Counted from the first letter of the stretch, positions 1-10,350 are shown. The stretch: DNA of 64,000 nucleotides from Tritrichomonas musculus (GCA_039105265.1 JAPFFF010000004.1:5642001-5706000), one strand, 5' to 3'. The notes: a model not told the origin generated them from the letters alone. Program-made: numbers and translations.

Positions 1-186
1 TCAAAAAACAGCAACTTTAAATGTTCCTGCTTATATAACAATTTAGGATACTTATATCAAAACGGATTTGGGGTTGAGAAAAACAAATCAAAAGCTATTG
101 AGTGTTATCAAAAAGCAGTAGATTTGGGCTTTAATGACGCTAAGTATGAACTCAATAAGCTTCGAAAAAAGTCATTATTTTTTTAA
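1..186 (+). CDS. Sel1-like repeat protein, 3' end only
   Basis: An open frame enters from the left edge and ends at TAA (184-186), so only the last 61 residues are visible. They contain one Sel1-like repeat: a Y.NLGYLYQNG.GV motif followed by K..AIECYQKAVDLG, then a charged tail ending KKSLFF. Sel1 repeats are TPR-like alpha-hairpins that scaffold protein complexes, and in trichomonads they often follow kinase domains. What lies upstream is outside the window, so a kinase head cannot be tested. Its opposite-strand neighbour about 1 kb away is also a Sel1 protein, but the repeat sequences differ, so a recent local duplication is not evident. Confidence 0.75.
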   Translation, partial: SKNSNFKCSCLYNNLGYLYQNGFGVEKNKSKAIECYQKAVDLGFNDAKYELNKLRKKSLFF

Positions 187-494
187 TTTATTTATTAATA
201 AATCAAATTAAAAAAAAATATTTTCACTTTTTGATTAAGTAATTTTTCGTCTTTTTGTGGTTCATTATTAGAACTTTCTTCTTCACTGATTTTCACTTTT
301 TGAGGTTCAAAATTATAATGATTTTTTCTTTGATCTTCACTTTTTCATTATTAGAATTTTCATCTTTTTGTGAATCATCATATAAGTTCTCGTCTTCTTT
401 AATTTTCATCTTTTGATGATTTGATTTTTTTATCTTCTTTTTCAGATTGATTTGATTCAAGATTAGTTTTTTAATTATGTTTTTTATTTTTGTT

Positions 495-695
495 CTATTT
501 TTTACTAGCAAGATCAATGTAATCAAAGAAAATGTTTTCTTCAATTTCTTCTGTCAAAAAATCACAATTGTTTTCCAATTCATCAATTATTTCATCAAAA
601 GTTGGTCGATTTTCTGCCTGTTGTGACCAACATTTTTCAATATGATTATGATAGAAATCTTGTATTTGGAAGTTAAATGTCGGCCTCTCTCCTTT
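495..695 (-). pseudogene. Protein kinase C-terminal lobe relic
   Basis: Read on the minus strand, this open stretch begins KGERPTF, continues through an HIEKCWSQQAENRPTFDEI segment, and stops at TAG (495-497). The spacing of GERPTF, CW and RPTF-EI is the signature of kinase subdomain XI at the end of TKL-type domains, which are abundant in trichomonads. In the same frame two stops (TGA, TAA) lie immediately upstream, and I find no glycine loop, HRD or DFG within the next few hundred bases. It is therefore a truncated relic rather than a gene. An 83-codon open frame overlapping it in another frame (293-544) is low-complexity Lys/Ile/Asn sequence and is not annotated. Confidence 0.6.
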
Positions 696-864
696 TTATC
701 ATTTTATTCAAAGGATGAAATAATTAATGTTTTAAACTGATGATATTAAGAGATTTCTCTACGGTTAGTTGTAGATTGTGAACTTAAAAAAAAAGTATTT
801 GTCTTTTTGTTGTTTGATTGAATATATAATCTTAAAAATTCAAAAAAATGTGTGGGAAAAAAAC

Positions 865-936
865 GTGCCACTCAGGACTCGAACCTGAAATCTCCTGCTC
901 CGAAGGCAGGCGCCTTATCCATTGGGCCAGTGGCAC
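865..936 (-). tRNA. tRNA-Arg (anticodon TCG)
   Basis: The minus strand folds as a 72-nt cloverleaf. The 7-bp acceptor GTGCCAC pairs with GTGGCAC, the D-arm holds the AATGGATAA loop, the anticodon stem CCTGC/GCAGG carries loop CTTCGGA, and the T-arm holds GGTTCGAGTCC (B box). The loop gives anticodon TCG, reading CGA arginine codons. No intron is present. A T7 run directly follows the 3' end (complement of 857-863), as expected for a Pol III terminator. The CCA end is not encoded. Confidence 0.95.
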
Positions 937-1147
937 ATACATTTTAAAGAATTCATCATAATGGTCAATCAAAAATAAATGAATTGTTGATGAAAATACT
1001 CAAATTAAAAATCCTTTTTTTTTATAGCAATATATCATTTTGCTTAGTCACTTTAAATAAGTTTCAAGCCATTTAGATCATTTATAATAAGGATAGAATT
1101 ATTTATTATCATTGCTAAAACATATAGATTTAATTTAATAAAATAGC

Positions 1148-2251
1148 TTATTGAATTGAGCATCCGTATACTGTGCAAGCTTCTATCGCATCTGGATTTC
1201 CTTGATCTGCTGCCATTTTGAGATATCGAGCTGCTTCGTTTCTGTCAACATTGACTCCGTCACCATCATTCAACATAAGTGCATATCTAAGCATTGATTG
1301 TGTATCACCTTTATCTGCTGACATTTTAAAATACCGTGCAGCTTCCAGTTTATCGCCAGATACACCTTCTCCACTATATAGCATACATCCGTAATTAAAC
1401 ATTGCTTGTGTATTACCATGGTCTGCGCTCATTTTGAAATATCGAATGGCTTCCTTCCTATTAGCTGGGACACCATCTCCATCCAATAACAGGACGCCAT
1501 AGTTACTCATTGCAAATGAATTTCCCATGTCAGCTGACATCTTTAGATATTTAGCTGCTTCTTTTTTATTAGGTGTAATACCATCTCCATCATGAAGCAT
1601 AACTGCATAAGTAAACATTCCAAAAGAATTTCCTTTATCAGCTGACATCTTGAGATATTGAGCTGCTTCTTTTTTATTTAGCACAATTCCATCGCCATCA
1701 CGTAGCATAGATCCATAATTGCACATTGCATTGGTATTTCCCAAATCTGCCGAAGCTTTAAAGTATCGAGCTGCTTCTTTTTTATTAATTGTAACACCTT
1801 CGCCAGCTTGTAGCATTGAGCCGTAATTAAACATTGCATCGGCATTTCCAGCATCAGCTGCTTTTTTTAAATAACGAGCAGATTCTTTAGAATTAAGTGC
1901 AACACCTTCTCCTTCGTGTAGCATATTTCCATAATTAAGCATTGCGCGAGAATTTCCTTCATCAGCAGACATTTTAAAATATCGAGCCGCTTCTGATTTA
2001 TTAATAGTAACACCTTCTCCTTTATATAGCATTGTCGCATAATTAAACATCGAATCTGAATTTCCTTGGTCTGCCGACATCTTAAAATATTTGGCTGCTT
2101 CTTTTTTATCAGCTTCAATTCCTTCGCCTTCTCTCAGCATCATTCCATATTTGAACATTGCATCTGGATCACCTTGATCGGCTGCTATCTGAAGAATTGT
2201 AGCTGTATCATTGTTATCAGAATTATTTGTTTTCGTGGATTCTTGACTCAT
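1148..2251 (-). CDS. Sel1-like repeat protein (367 aa)
   Basis: Apart from a short Ser/Thr/Asn-rich head the protein is an array of about nine complete Sel1-like repeats plus a partial tenth, each 36 residues. The period is marked by A-D-x-G-N-x-x-A-M-x-N-Y-x-x-M-L and G-D/E-G-V-x-x-N-K-K-E-A-A-R-Y-F-K. Such solenoids act as adaptors; no catalytic domain, signal peptide or membrane segment is visible. The frame stays open to 2308 but only through a TTG codon. The ATG at 2249-2251 is preferred because an Inr-like TCATT (complement of 2268-2272) lies just 5' of it. The repeats are so uniform that recent expansion by unequal exchange is likely. The family call is secure; the partner is unknown. 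Confidence 0.88.
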   Translation of the reverse strand: MSQESTKTNNSDNNDTATILQIAADQGDPDAMFKYGMMLREGEGIEADKKEAAKYFKMSADQGNSDSMFNYATMLYKGEGVTINKSEAARYFKMSADEGNSRAMLNYGNMLHEGEGVALNSKESARYLKKAADAGNADAMFNYGSMLQAGEGVTINKKEAARYFKASADLGNTNAMCNYGSMLRDGDGIVLNKKEAAQYLKMSADKGNSFGMFTYAVMLHDGDGITPNKKEAAKYLKMSADMGNSFAMSNYGVLLLDGDGVPANRKEAIRYFKMSADHGNTQAMFNYGCMLYSGEGVSGDKLEAARYFKMSADKGDTQSMLRYALMLNDGDGVNVDRNEAARYLKMAADQGNPDAIEACTVYGCSIQ

Positions 2252-2267
2252 CTGAGAGATTAAGCTG

Positions 2268-2272
2268 AATGA
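2268..2272 (-). promoter_or_regulatory. Inr-like TCATT before Sel1 gene
   Basis: The minus strand reads TCATT about 16 nt before the chosen ATG. This fits the trichomonad initiator consensus TCA(+1)-Py-T/A, which normally lies within about 20 nt of the start codon. It supports starting translation at 2251 rather than at the upstream TTG. The motif is short, so it is suggestive only. Confidence 0.4.
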
Positions 2273-2578
2273 TATTTGAATATATATGGTTATATTTCTT
2301 GAGACCAAAATTTTGTAAAAAAATGGTCATATATCTCAATAAATAATTGGTAATTCAAGATAAAAACTATAAAAATTGGATTTAAATAAATTTAAATTTA
2401 ACAAAAAAATGCATTATATTAAATTTTTTTCCTTTTAGAATGATCAATTTTATCTTTTATCAATAAATTTGGCATTTGATATGTATTTTTATCACATACG
2501 AGTAAATGAGTCAAAAATTGGAATAAAATGCATATATATAAAAGGAATTGTTATACAATTTTTGAAATCAATTAATTA

Positions 2579-3942
2579 CCCAGGTTAACCTTAGAATTGA
2601 TATTTTGTAAAATATTCAAAATATTTTTAGATTTTTTAGTTAACATTTTTTTCTTTTATTTTATTAAGAAAGATTTTTGTAAAAACTTGGTTAACATTTA
2701 ATTTGTTAACCTTTTTGAAAAAGTTTGGAATACTAGAATACTTCAATTGATCATATCACCACTTTAACGGCACATTTTTCATTATTTAAAAGGAAAAAAG
2801 CAACTTCTCGTAATTTATGATGATGGAGCAATTAAAACAACGATTTTAATCAATCAAACTATATATTTGACATGCGCTCTTGACAATTCAACTCCAAATT
2901 CAACTCATTTATGTTCAAAATTTTTTTTCAGCAAAACCCAAAATTAAACTCTTTATACAAAATTATGCTATAATAATTGGTATATCTATTGATGTGTATT
3001 CGATAAAAGCTCAAACTCTCAAACGTTTTAATTTTTTGGAATAACTTGACTTTTTTTACTTAATACAAGCTCTTTAATTTATTTATTTTTACATAAAAAT
3101 TAATTTTGAGCCCGATAGTGCTTTTTTAAAACCTATTTTTGCTACATTACAGAAATTTTAATATGAATATTCTAAATACTTATTTTCGCTTTTTGTTTAG
3201 GTTAAAAACGATTTCATTTTACAAGTAAATTTTTATTGGATGAATAAAAAATGTTTTTATGATGGTCTTTATGAAATCTCACTTCAATTTTTCATTACAC
3301 AAATTGCGCCAAAATTCCAAAATCTAATTATTGCCTTAATGAAAAGTACATTCAATAGTGACTAACTTGTGCCGTGAAAAAATCTTCAATAGCTTTCAAA
3401 TTTCCCTAAAAATTAAGATTATTATTACTACATTTTAAATTTAGTTCAATATTGTAAGATTTAACATTAATTATTTAATTGAGGATCAATAACCTTTGCT
3501 TATTATGCTGAATTTAACTCGAAAATTTCAATGTATCTCTAAATATTTCTTATTATTATATGATGAAGAAGCATCCAAAAATTAATTTCAGATATTTTAA
3601 AGTACTCGTTACCGACATAAATTTGGGCTAGGTTAGAAAACTCAAATACTTTTACAATAGTATAATATTAAAAATATTGCAGTTTTTCACTATTTATTTT
3701 TACACCATTTTTATATATTATTATCTTTATTAAATACTTATTTAATTAAAATAATAAAAATCATATCTTACTATTTTTTATTTGAAGAAAAATGCAAAAA
3801 TAATTTTTATACGTTTTTCCCATTCAAATTTTCTCGTTAATTTCATTGAAAAAATTATCTAAAATCGTTATATTTTTAATTTATTCGTTATTTCCAAAAA
3901 ATTCAATATTTTACAAAATATCAATTCTAAGGTTAACCTGGG
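2579..3942. mobile_element. Non-autonomous TIR element, TA-flanked (1.36 kb)
   Basis: The ends are a perfect inverted repeat: 2576-2616 is the exact reverse complement of 3905-3945 (41 bp, including flanking TTA/TAA). Counting the TA on each side (2577-2578 and 3943-3944) as target duplication leaves a 38-bp TIR beginning CCCAGGTTAACCTTAG. TA duplication points to the Tc1/mariner group; piggyBac (TTAA) and hAT (8 bp) do not fit. The 1.3-kb interior has no open frame above 60 codons on either strand and no recognisable transposase relic, so the copy would need a transposase in trans. Perfect ends suggest recent movement. Because TA is palindromic, the TSD is not independent proof. Confidence 0.72.
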
Positions 3943-4063
3943 TAAAAGCAAAAAATAAAATCATATGTAACTTTTTGTTTATACGATAAAAATAATTTGT
4001 TGATATGAATACTATCTTTATGCATTCAACATATTAATATCATATTAATGTTATTAAAGAGAT

Positions 4064-7000
4064 TTAAGAATCCAAATTGCTCTTATTCCTTTGATTGCGA
4101 AGAGAATTTGACGGAGAAGGTCGAGAACGAGCAACTTTTTGTTTTCGAGGTTTTGATAAAGCAGCTTTAGGAATATTAATATTATAATTTGTATTTTTAA
4201 CAATGGCGTCAATGTCATCGTCACCAGCATTCTTTGCATCATCATCACCACCACTAGCAAGATAATTTTTAGCAATTTTCTCTTGATCGTCCTGACCGTT
4301 AGAAGATGACATCTCATCTGACTCCTCTTTTTCTTGCGGCAATTGTTTAACTGAACGTTTCTTTTCACTTTTGTCCTTTGATGCTGATGGAGGTCTTTCA
4401 TCATCTGAATCAGGTAAATTTTTATTTCTGATTGATGATTTCTTGCCTGACCTGCTTCTACTTTTTGTAAGTTGGTCATCATCTGAGTCAGTTAAATTTT
4501 TATTTCTGATTGATGATTTCTTGCCTGACCTGCTTCTACTTTTTGTAAGTTGGTCATCATCAGACTCTCCTTGTTCATCTGAAGGTTCACGTGATTTAAT
4601 GTTTTGCCTGGATTTTCGTTTTTCATTAACTTGATTTTCAGGATCATATTCATCACTTGTTGGTTTTGAGCTTCTTCGATTGGATCCTCTAAATTCATCG
4701 CTATTTCTTTTAGGCTTCTGTCTATTTTGGGATTCATCTGAATCTTCAGCTTGGTAACTTTCACCATCTGAGTTTTCATTGCTTCCTTTATGGAAACGAT
4801 TAGATCTTTGATTAGATTTTGAATTTCTTCTTTGTTTTCTATTTTCTTCCTCTCTGTCTTCTTCTTCATCTTCATCTCCATAATTTCTATGCCGATGTGA
4901 TGATTTGTTAGCTTGAGATCGACTTAATTCATTGCTCTTTCTTTTCTGTCTTTGTCGTTTTCTAATTTGTTCTTCTGAATCATCTTCGTCGTCTTCTGAG
5001 TCATTATAGCTGCCTCTTCGTGAACGATGCAATCTATCTGATTTTCGTTTAGACTTAGAATTTCTATTGCGATTTGGATGTTCTTCTTCTGAATCTTCCT
5101 GACTGTATTCATCTTCTGAATCTCGTTTCTTTTGTTGGTGTCTTCGTGATTTAGAATTGGAATTTCTTCTATGTTTTGATTCTTCTTCGGAATCATCAGA
5201 TTCTGATAAATCATTAGATTTCCTTGGCTTCCTTTTTCTCGTTGAACTATTTATTTCTTCTTCGTTATCGCTATTTTTTTTATTTTTTTGATCGTCTTTC
5301 TTATTTTTAGGAATCTTCGTATTTTTTTCTTTTTCATCAGATGAATCTTCATTATTCTTGGCATTTTCATCTTTTGGTAAACTATTGCTATCATTTGGTG
5401 GCATAAATGATACTTTTGCCCTTTGATCTTCAGTATTTTCTTCTTCGTCGTCGTCGTCATATTCAGATTTTGAAATATCTGAAGCAGATGTCAATAAATC
5501 AAACTTAGCTTTAATTTCCTCTTCTCCAGGATATTTATTATTTTCATCTTTTTTGAAGATTGAATATTGAGGATTTTCTAAAACCACTTTTGATAACAAT
5601 TCAGAGTGGTAGCATTCGTATTTTTCTGGAAGGTCTATAACAACATCATTTTTACCAATTGAATATCCCATTTTTCTATAAGGGAGTGGCAATCCAAACT
5701 CTTCGCAAACCCTTGAGTGTTCTAGTGGTTCCTTTTCAAGCATATTACTAACCATTCCTTTCATCATTTGGCGAATAAGAACTCTCATTTCATGAGTGGT
5801 CTTGAATGGAAGATCTGGAAGTTTTCTTTGAATAGTACGGTTTCTATTAATTGCATTGACCAAATTTATTTGCTCTTGTGAAGCTGGGTCCTTAAGCGAT
5901 TGGCAATCTTTAAAAGGGAACTCGAATTCAATAATTGATTGAGATTTATCTACAATTGAAATTATATCTTTAAGCTTACCGATAGAAGGAAGTGCATTGC
6001 CATCAATCTTTATACGTTGAAGTGGATATTCATTATTATTTTTATTTTTGATTGCTTGAATCAAATCATCGTAAAATTTCCCGTCGGGTTTATTATTAGA
6101 TAAATCAATACCAGCATTATTATTGCTGAAATCAATTTGAGTTATCTCGGAATCCAAAAGGTTTGATATAAGTTTATTGATCTTATTTCCAAGCTGGTTT
6201 TTTTCGCTTCCAGCTATACTTAATTTCTTCAGGCTTTTGCATGAATCAATTGTCTCATATAAAATATCTTCAATGCCAGGCATTTTATAATTAAAATTAT
6301 CGTTCATAGATAATGAATGAAGATGGTCAAAATTAGAGAGAAATGCATTGAGAGCCTTAAGATCTTTTTCATCGATATTATTTGAATCTAATGAAAGTGA
6401 GCTCCATTTATTTAGATCTGTTGATAAAAATGCAGCGAATATTGTTAGCCATTTATTATCTTTCAATTCAATATTATTCATTATTAAATTAAAATGTTTC
6501 AAATCTTTGTTTTGGGCAATTGATTTTATTATTTTGACAAGGTATTCAGATTTTATCGTATTTTTGATTCTCTTTTGTTCTTCCCCACTAACATCGAGTG
6601 TTCTTAGAGTTTTAGAATTACGAATAAATTCTGTCAAAAATTCACTAGCTTCATTGTTGATATATCTACATGAAACTTTCAATGAAACAAGGGGTATGTC
6701 ATAATTATTTATTTCTTCCAAATAGCTTTCAACATTTTCAATATTGCTTAAATCTAATGCTATTAGATTAATTCGACTATCTGATTGGTATGATTGTAAA
6801 AGTTTGCCAAATGCTGCTTTAACTTCATTATTATTTGGAGAACCTGAAATATTAAGCTGTTGAAGTGAAGGGAATTTTTCTAAGTGTTCAAAAAGATTGA
6901 TCATAAATCCTTCTTTCCCTTTTGAAATGCAGTTAGATAAATCAAGGAAAATAAGTTTGTCTTTCTCTGTCTTTTTAATGATTTTTAAGAAATAGTCAAT

Positions 7001-8098
7001 ATCTTTATCATCAAAGTTGTTGTTTCGTAAATTCCAGTAACAAATTTGTGAGAGATTATTTGCGTTGATTTCATTAACTAAATCCTTAAGCCCAGTTTTC
7101 ATTCCACAATCAACAAGATGCAAAAGTTTCATTTTTGAAGTTTGATTAAAAACTCCTTTGATATATTTCATTAAATTGGGTAGTGGTTTTGTGCAACAAA
7201 TCCCACATACAAAATCCTGATTAGATAAAGCTTCAAAAATTGGTTGTAATTCTTTTTGATTGTTAATTGGTATTTTTGACAAGTCAACTATTGGCATCCC
7301 GAGCAATACTAGAGAATGAATATATTGTACAACCTCTTGATTATATGAAGTTCCGTATTCAATACACTTTGCATAATAGAAAAATTGAAATCTTTGAGAG
7401 GGTGAAAGGTTTGGAAATTCTGATTCAGGAAACAATTCAGGTTTGTAACACATCACTTTAACAAAGCCGCTATCTCTTAAAACGGAATAATTGATTTGAT
7501 AGTCTCGATATATGCATTGAGCAAATGCCAAATTATATTTTTTATCATCTTTTTCGTATTGTAAATTAAATTTTCTATTTTCTCTCACTGCTTTGATAAG
7601 TAGATAAAATTCATCATTATAGCCTATAATCTCTATGTCTTTCAAAAAAAATTTTGCTATTGGCTTAATTTTAAATTTGTAATCTTGTCTACTATTTTTA
7701 CTATTAGTGTTTTGTTCAGATACTTCACTTGTTTCTTTAGATTTTGATCTGGATCTCGCTTGTCTATCTTCTCTAAAAACGGTTATCATGTTGCCAGTCA
7801 AAACGCTCAAAAATGGAAAATATTGTTCTTTTTGGTCTTTATCAAATTTAAAATGATTGAACTTTGTATTACACCAAAACATGTAGTGAACATATTTTTG
7901 AAGTGGAGATAATTCTTTTGCGATTGCTTTCTTTTGATGATCTTCTAAAGCGATTCTGGGGCAAAACTCAGGTGGAGGTAACTTTTGAAAATCGAGATCA
8001 TTAGGGTCTAAAACGTTATCTTCTGCATTTTCTCTATTTCCTTTTGATTGTGAAATCCCTCCTGAAGTTTGTATTGAAGAGTTTTGTTCTTCACTCAT
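4064..8098 (-). CDS. Large LRR protein, CARMIL-like layout
   Basis: This 1344-aa protein has three parts. Residues 1-230 include a region compatible with a PH-like fold, interrupted by an Arg/Ser/Lys loop. Residues about 280-800 contain irregular leucine-rich repeats (LxxLDLSNC, LKKLSIAGS, QIDFSNNNAG). From about 890 to the end there is a highly charged Ser/Asp/Glu/Arg/Lys tail with many SDDEE clusters, ending in a basic Pro/Ser-rich stretch. The order PH-like, LRR, disordered tail is that of CARMIL proteins, which bind capping protein and control actin filament ends; I see no clear capping-protein motif, so the name is tentative. An in-frame ATG at 8210-8212 would add 38 residues of AT-rich, intergenic-looking sequence, so the MSEEQ start is preferred. 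A 78-bp tandem duplication lies in the tail. Confidence 0.72.
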   Translation of the reverse strand: MSEEQNSSIQTSGGISQSKGNRENAEDNVLDPNDLDFQKLPPPEFCPRIALEDHQKKAIAKELSPLQKYVHYMFWCNTKFNHFKFDKDQKEQYFPFLSVLTGNMITVFREDRQARSRSKSKETSEVSEQNTNSKNSRQDYKFKIKPIAKFFLKDIEIIGYNDEFYLLIKAVRENRKFNLQYEKDDKKYNLAFAQCIYRDYQINYSVLRDSGFVKVMCYKPELFPESEFPNLSPSQRFQFFYYAKCIEYGTSYNQEVVQYIHSLVLLGMPIVDLSKIPINNQKELQPIFEALSNQDFVCGICCTKPLPNLMKYIKGVFNQTSKMKLLHLVDCGMKTGLKDLVNEINANNLSQICYWNLRNNNFDDKDIDYFLKIIKKTEKDKLIFLDLSNCISKGKEGFMINLFEHLEKFPSLQQLNISGSPNNNEVKAAFGKLLQSYQSDSRINLIALDLSNIENVESYLEEINNYDIPLVSLKVSCRYINNEASEFLTEFIRNSKTLRTLDVSGEEQKRIKNTIKSEYLVKIIKSIAQNKDLKHFNLIMNNIELKDNKWLTIFAAFLSTDLNKWSSLSLDSNNIDEKDLKALNAFLSNFDHLHSLSMNDNFNYKMPGIEDILYETIDSCKSLKKLSIAGSEKNQLGNKINKLISNLLDSEITQIDFSNNNAGIDLSNNKPDGKFYDDLIQAIKNKNNNEYPLQRIKIDGNALPSIGKLKDIISIVDKSQSIIEFEFPFKDCQSLKDPASQEQINLVNAINRNRTIQRKLPDLPFKTTHEMRVLIRQMMKGMVSNMLEKEPLEHSRVCEEFGLPLPYRKMGYSIGKNDVVIDLPEKYECYHSELLSKVVLENPQYSIFKKDENNKYPGEEEIKAKFDLLTSASDISKSEYDDDDEEENTEDQRAKVSFMPPNDSNSLPKDENAKNNEDSSDEKEKNTKIPKNKKDDQKNKKNSDNEEEINSSTRKRKPRKSNDLSESDDSEEESKHRRNSNSKSRRHQQKKRDSEDEYSQEDSEEEHPNRNRNSKSKRKSDRLHRSRRGSYNDSEDDEDDSEEQIRKRQRQKRKSNELSRSQANKSSHRHRNYGDEDEEEDREEENRKQRRNSKSNQRSNRFHKGSNENSDGESYQAEDSDESQNRQKPKRNSDEFRGSNRRSSKPTSDEYDPENQVNEKRKSRQNIKSREPSDEQGESDDDQLTKSRSRSGKKSSIRNKNLTDSDDDQLTKSRSRSGKKSSIRNKNLPDSDDERPPSASKDKSEKKRSVKQLPQEKEESDEMSSSNGQDDQEKIAKNYLASGGDDDAKNAGDDDIDAIVKNTNYNINIPKAALSKPRKQKVARSRPSPSNSLRNQRNKSNLDS
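4399..4554 (-). repeat. 78-bp tandem duplication inside LRR protein tail
   Basis: Positions 4399-4476 and 4477-4554 are adjacent 78-bp copies with very few differences, encoding two 26-residue units built around DSDDDQLTKSRSRSGKK. The unit length is a multiple of three, so the frame is kept. Identity at the DNA level suggests recent slippage or unequal exchange. The unit itself is an acidic cluster followed by an SR-rich basic stretch. Confidence 0.9.
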
Positions 8099-8251
8099 TT
8101 TCAAAATTATAGTTATATTTTTATAGTATAAAATATTAACCAATTGAAAAAACGGTTTTTTATTTTCTATATAAGAGAAAACCAAATTGAATATGTAACG
8201 TTTTTTTTTCATTAAATAAGTATAAGTAGATAAAATACAAACAAATTTTAT

Positions 8252-8917
8252 TCACATAGATATTCCGGTCCGGACGTCTTCTAAGCATGAAAGAAGAATG
8301 ATTTTTTTAAAAACGCGTGCTAAATCGTCATCATTAATCCCTCCAACGAAAGGCTTGACTGAAATTCCGTTATTTGCATAATCTTTAAAGTTATCTGGTA
8401 TATCATCAACAATAAGAGTGCGTGACATATTAGTTCCACAAATTGAGTAATCTTTTTTAAATTTTTTATCTCCGACTTGAATGCAATGTTCTCGAGTGAA
8501 AATTTTGGTAAAATATGTACCAATTGGATCAATTTGTCTTATAATTTCTGAAACATACTCTTTCTTTGCAGCTGTAAAAAGATAAATGGTTGCATATTTT
8601 GAAAGAGCCATTAAAAATGTATCAACATTTGGTCGTTTTATAACGCCAATTGTTGACGTTTGGTTGCCATCTTGAAGAGAAAATAGAAAATCGCACATAT
8701 TTGAGTCTGGTTTTAAAATGAATGACGAAATCAATGTGTTATCTAGATCAAGTATTACTGTAAGTTCCTTCTTTTTATGATTTTTTTGGATAAAAGAATT
8801 AATTTGGAATTGTTTATATTTTATGTTGTCATAATATTTATTAGAGTTGTAGCATGAACGTGATCCTCCATTTTTAAGTCCTTTTTTTTGTTGATAGTTC
8901 TGGTGTTGCTCAAGCAT
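8252..8917 (-). CDS. FCP1/SCP-like (NIF) HAD phosphatase
   Basis: A 221-aa HAD-superfamily protein. Motif I is VILDLDNTLISS (residues about 54-65), supplying the DxDxT catalytic aspartates typical of the FCP1/SCP/Dullard group. The segment KRPNVDTFLMALSKYATIYLFTAA matches the conserved R-P-G-x-x-x-F-L and Y-x-x-x-x-F-T-A block (motif II), and LIVDDIPDNF supplies the motif III/IV Asp pair. Family members dephosphorylate the RNA polymerase II C-terminal domain or other phosphoserine proteins. Length and domain fill are normal for a small SCP. The N-terminal 50 residues are basic and Gln/Asn-rich with no membrane anchor. The substrate cannot be told from sequence. Confidence 0.85.
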   Translation of the reverse strand: MLEQHQNYQQKKGLKNGGSRSCYNSNKYYDNIKYKQFQINSFIQKNHKKKELTVILDLDNTLISSFILKPDSNMCDFLFSLQDGNQTSTIGVIKRPNVDTFLMALSKYATIYLFTAAKKEYVSEIIRQIDPIGTYFTKIFTREHCIQVGDKKFKKDYSICGTNMSRTLIVDDIPDNFKDYANNGISVKPFVGGINDDDLARVFKKIILLSCLEDVRTGISM

Positions 8918-9574
8918 TTGATAAAACTTAAAAATAAAAAATGATTGAATTTTTATATAGAAAATTTTGATTGGAAAAGATAATTATATTAGATAATTTA
9001 TATCTTCTTATATTTTTAAAATAATAAGATAAATTTAATTTTTTATATACTTTTTTAATAATTAAATTTTAAAATAATCAAAAAAATTGGAAAAGCTTTT
9101 TTTCCAATTAGGATTTTGAAAATATAATAAAAACAAAAAAGCTGTAAAAACTTTGCCATATGAAATTTTGTTGATAACAAGCTCACAATTATTTCAATTT
9201 ATTCAATTATTAAAATTAAATTTCTGAAATTTTCAAAGACATCATAAATTGAAAGAATTTTTTCAAAAATTTTCTTATTTATGTGGAGTATTCAGAATAC
9301 ATAAATAAGAAGTTGTCAATGTATTGCCAGTAAACACATAAAAATCAGACCTAATCGCTTTTGGCAAGTCATTTTAAAAAAAATTGGGTTTGAGATTTTT
9401 GCGAGCATTGTTATCCTAAATTGAATTTGAAATTGTTGAAAAAGATTGACTTTCGTTACATTGGCAATCAGCCTTGCTACGCTATTTTCGTTCAGTATAA
9501 CCTTTATAATTTAGTAAATTAATAATTGTTTTCTTTCTTCGTTAACTTATTTAAGACCAAACTTAACCTTTGGT
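8918..9574. other. AT-rich intergenic spacer
   Basis: No open frame, RNA gene or long repeat was recognised. The sequence is AT-rich with short A and T runs. It separates the phosphatase promoter side from the decayed coding field that begins near 9575. Confidence 0.5.
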
Positions 9575-10350
9575 TTAAACGTTTCTCATCTTAAATTCAT
9601 ACTCAACAGGGAATGTCTTAACATCAAATCCATAATAATCATAAAATCATCGTTGAGTAATAAATTATCTTTCAATTATATGTTCATTTATTGATTTGAC
9701 TTTGCAATACATTCATTATATATTCGTTCATTGTCGGTTCATTAATAGGTTTCACTTGTGTAACTTTGTTTTGTAAATCATTTATTGTTAGTTCAAAAAC
9801 ATCACCTAATTTACCAAATCTAATAACACCAAAATCATCTAATTGGTTATACCAACTAGTCTTATTCATTTCTTTACAAGCATAATTAGGTTATTTATTT
9901 AGGTGTCTCTCATATCGATTGCTCCGTATTGAGTAAGTTCTCTTATTCAAATGTTTACCATATTTGACGTATACATATAGATCGGAGTCTCTATAACTAT
10001 TTCGTCAAAGAAATTGTTTTACAATGGAAATAATATCTATATATTTTTATACTAATATAGATAGAATATTCTTCTTAATAAATTATTCATTCTGAATAAG
10101 ATATACATAATAAAAACAAACAACTTTGTCAAATAATCCATCTTCAGTAAGATTGGTGTCTCAATTACCAATTGTATGCAAATAAACTTTGTATCTATCA
10201 TTCAAAAATTCGTTCTATACTTAAACTCTTTCTTATCCTCTATTTTAACTAATACTTTATCATAAACTTTTCCTTTTAGAAGCTAGCTGTTCATTAGGAT
10301 TAGATATTATCTTATTATCATAGAGGATTCTGTTGCGTTTCTCATTTTTT
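9575..10350 (-). pseudogene. Decayed coding sequence, unidentified family
   Basis: The minus strand carries a chain of protein-like fragments broken by stops and frame changes. In 5' to 3' order these include LYDNKIISNPNEQLASKRK and KVLVKIEDKKEFKYRT (near 10200-10340), IRELTQYGAIDMRDT (near 9890-9940), a 61-codon open segment (9684-9869) containing SWYNQLDDFGVIRFGKLGD, and YYGFDVKTFPVEYEFKMRN ending at TAA 9575-9577. The balanced amino-acid composition differs from random AT-rich translation, so this was once coding. I cannot name the family. Neighbouring fragments on both strands suggest a dead mobile element. Confidence 0.5.

Noticed and set aside
293..544. 83-codon minus-strand frame
   Set aside because: Lys/Ile/Asn low-complexity translation, overlapping the kinase-tail relic in a different frame.
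1148..2251. Regular 108-bp periodicity considered as a CRISPR or satellite array
   Set aside because: The period is the 36-residue Sel1 repeat in a single open frame.
2579..3942. Possible piggyBac or Maverick identity for the TIR element
   Set aside because: No TTAA duplication on the right side, and the element is far too short and non-coding for a Maverick; TA borders fit Tc1/mariner better.
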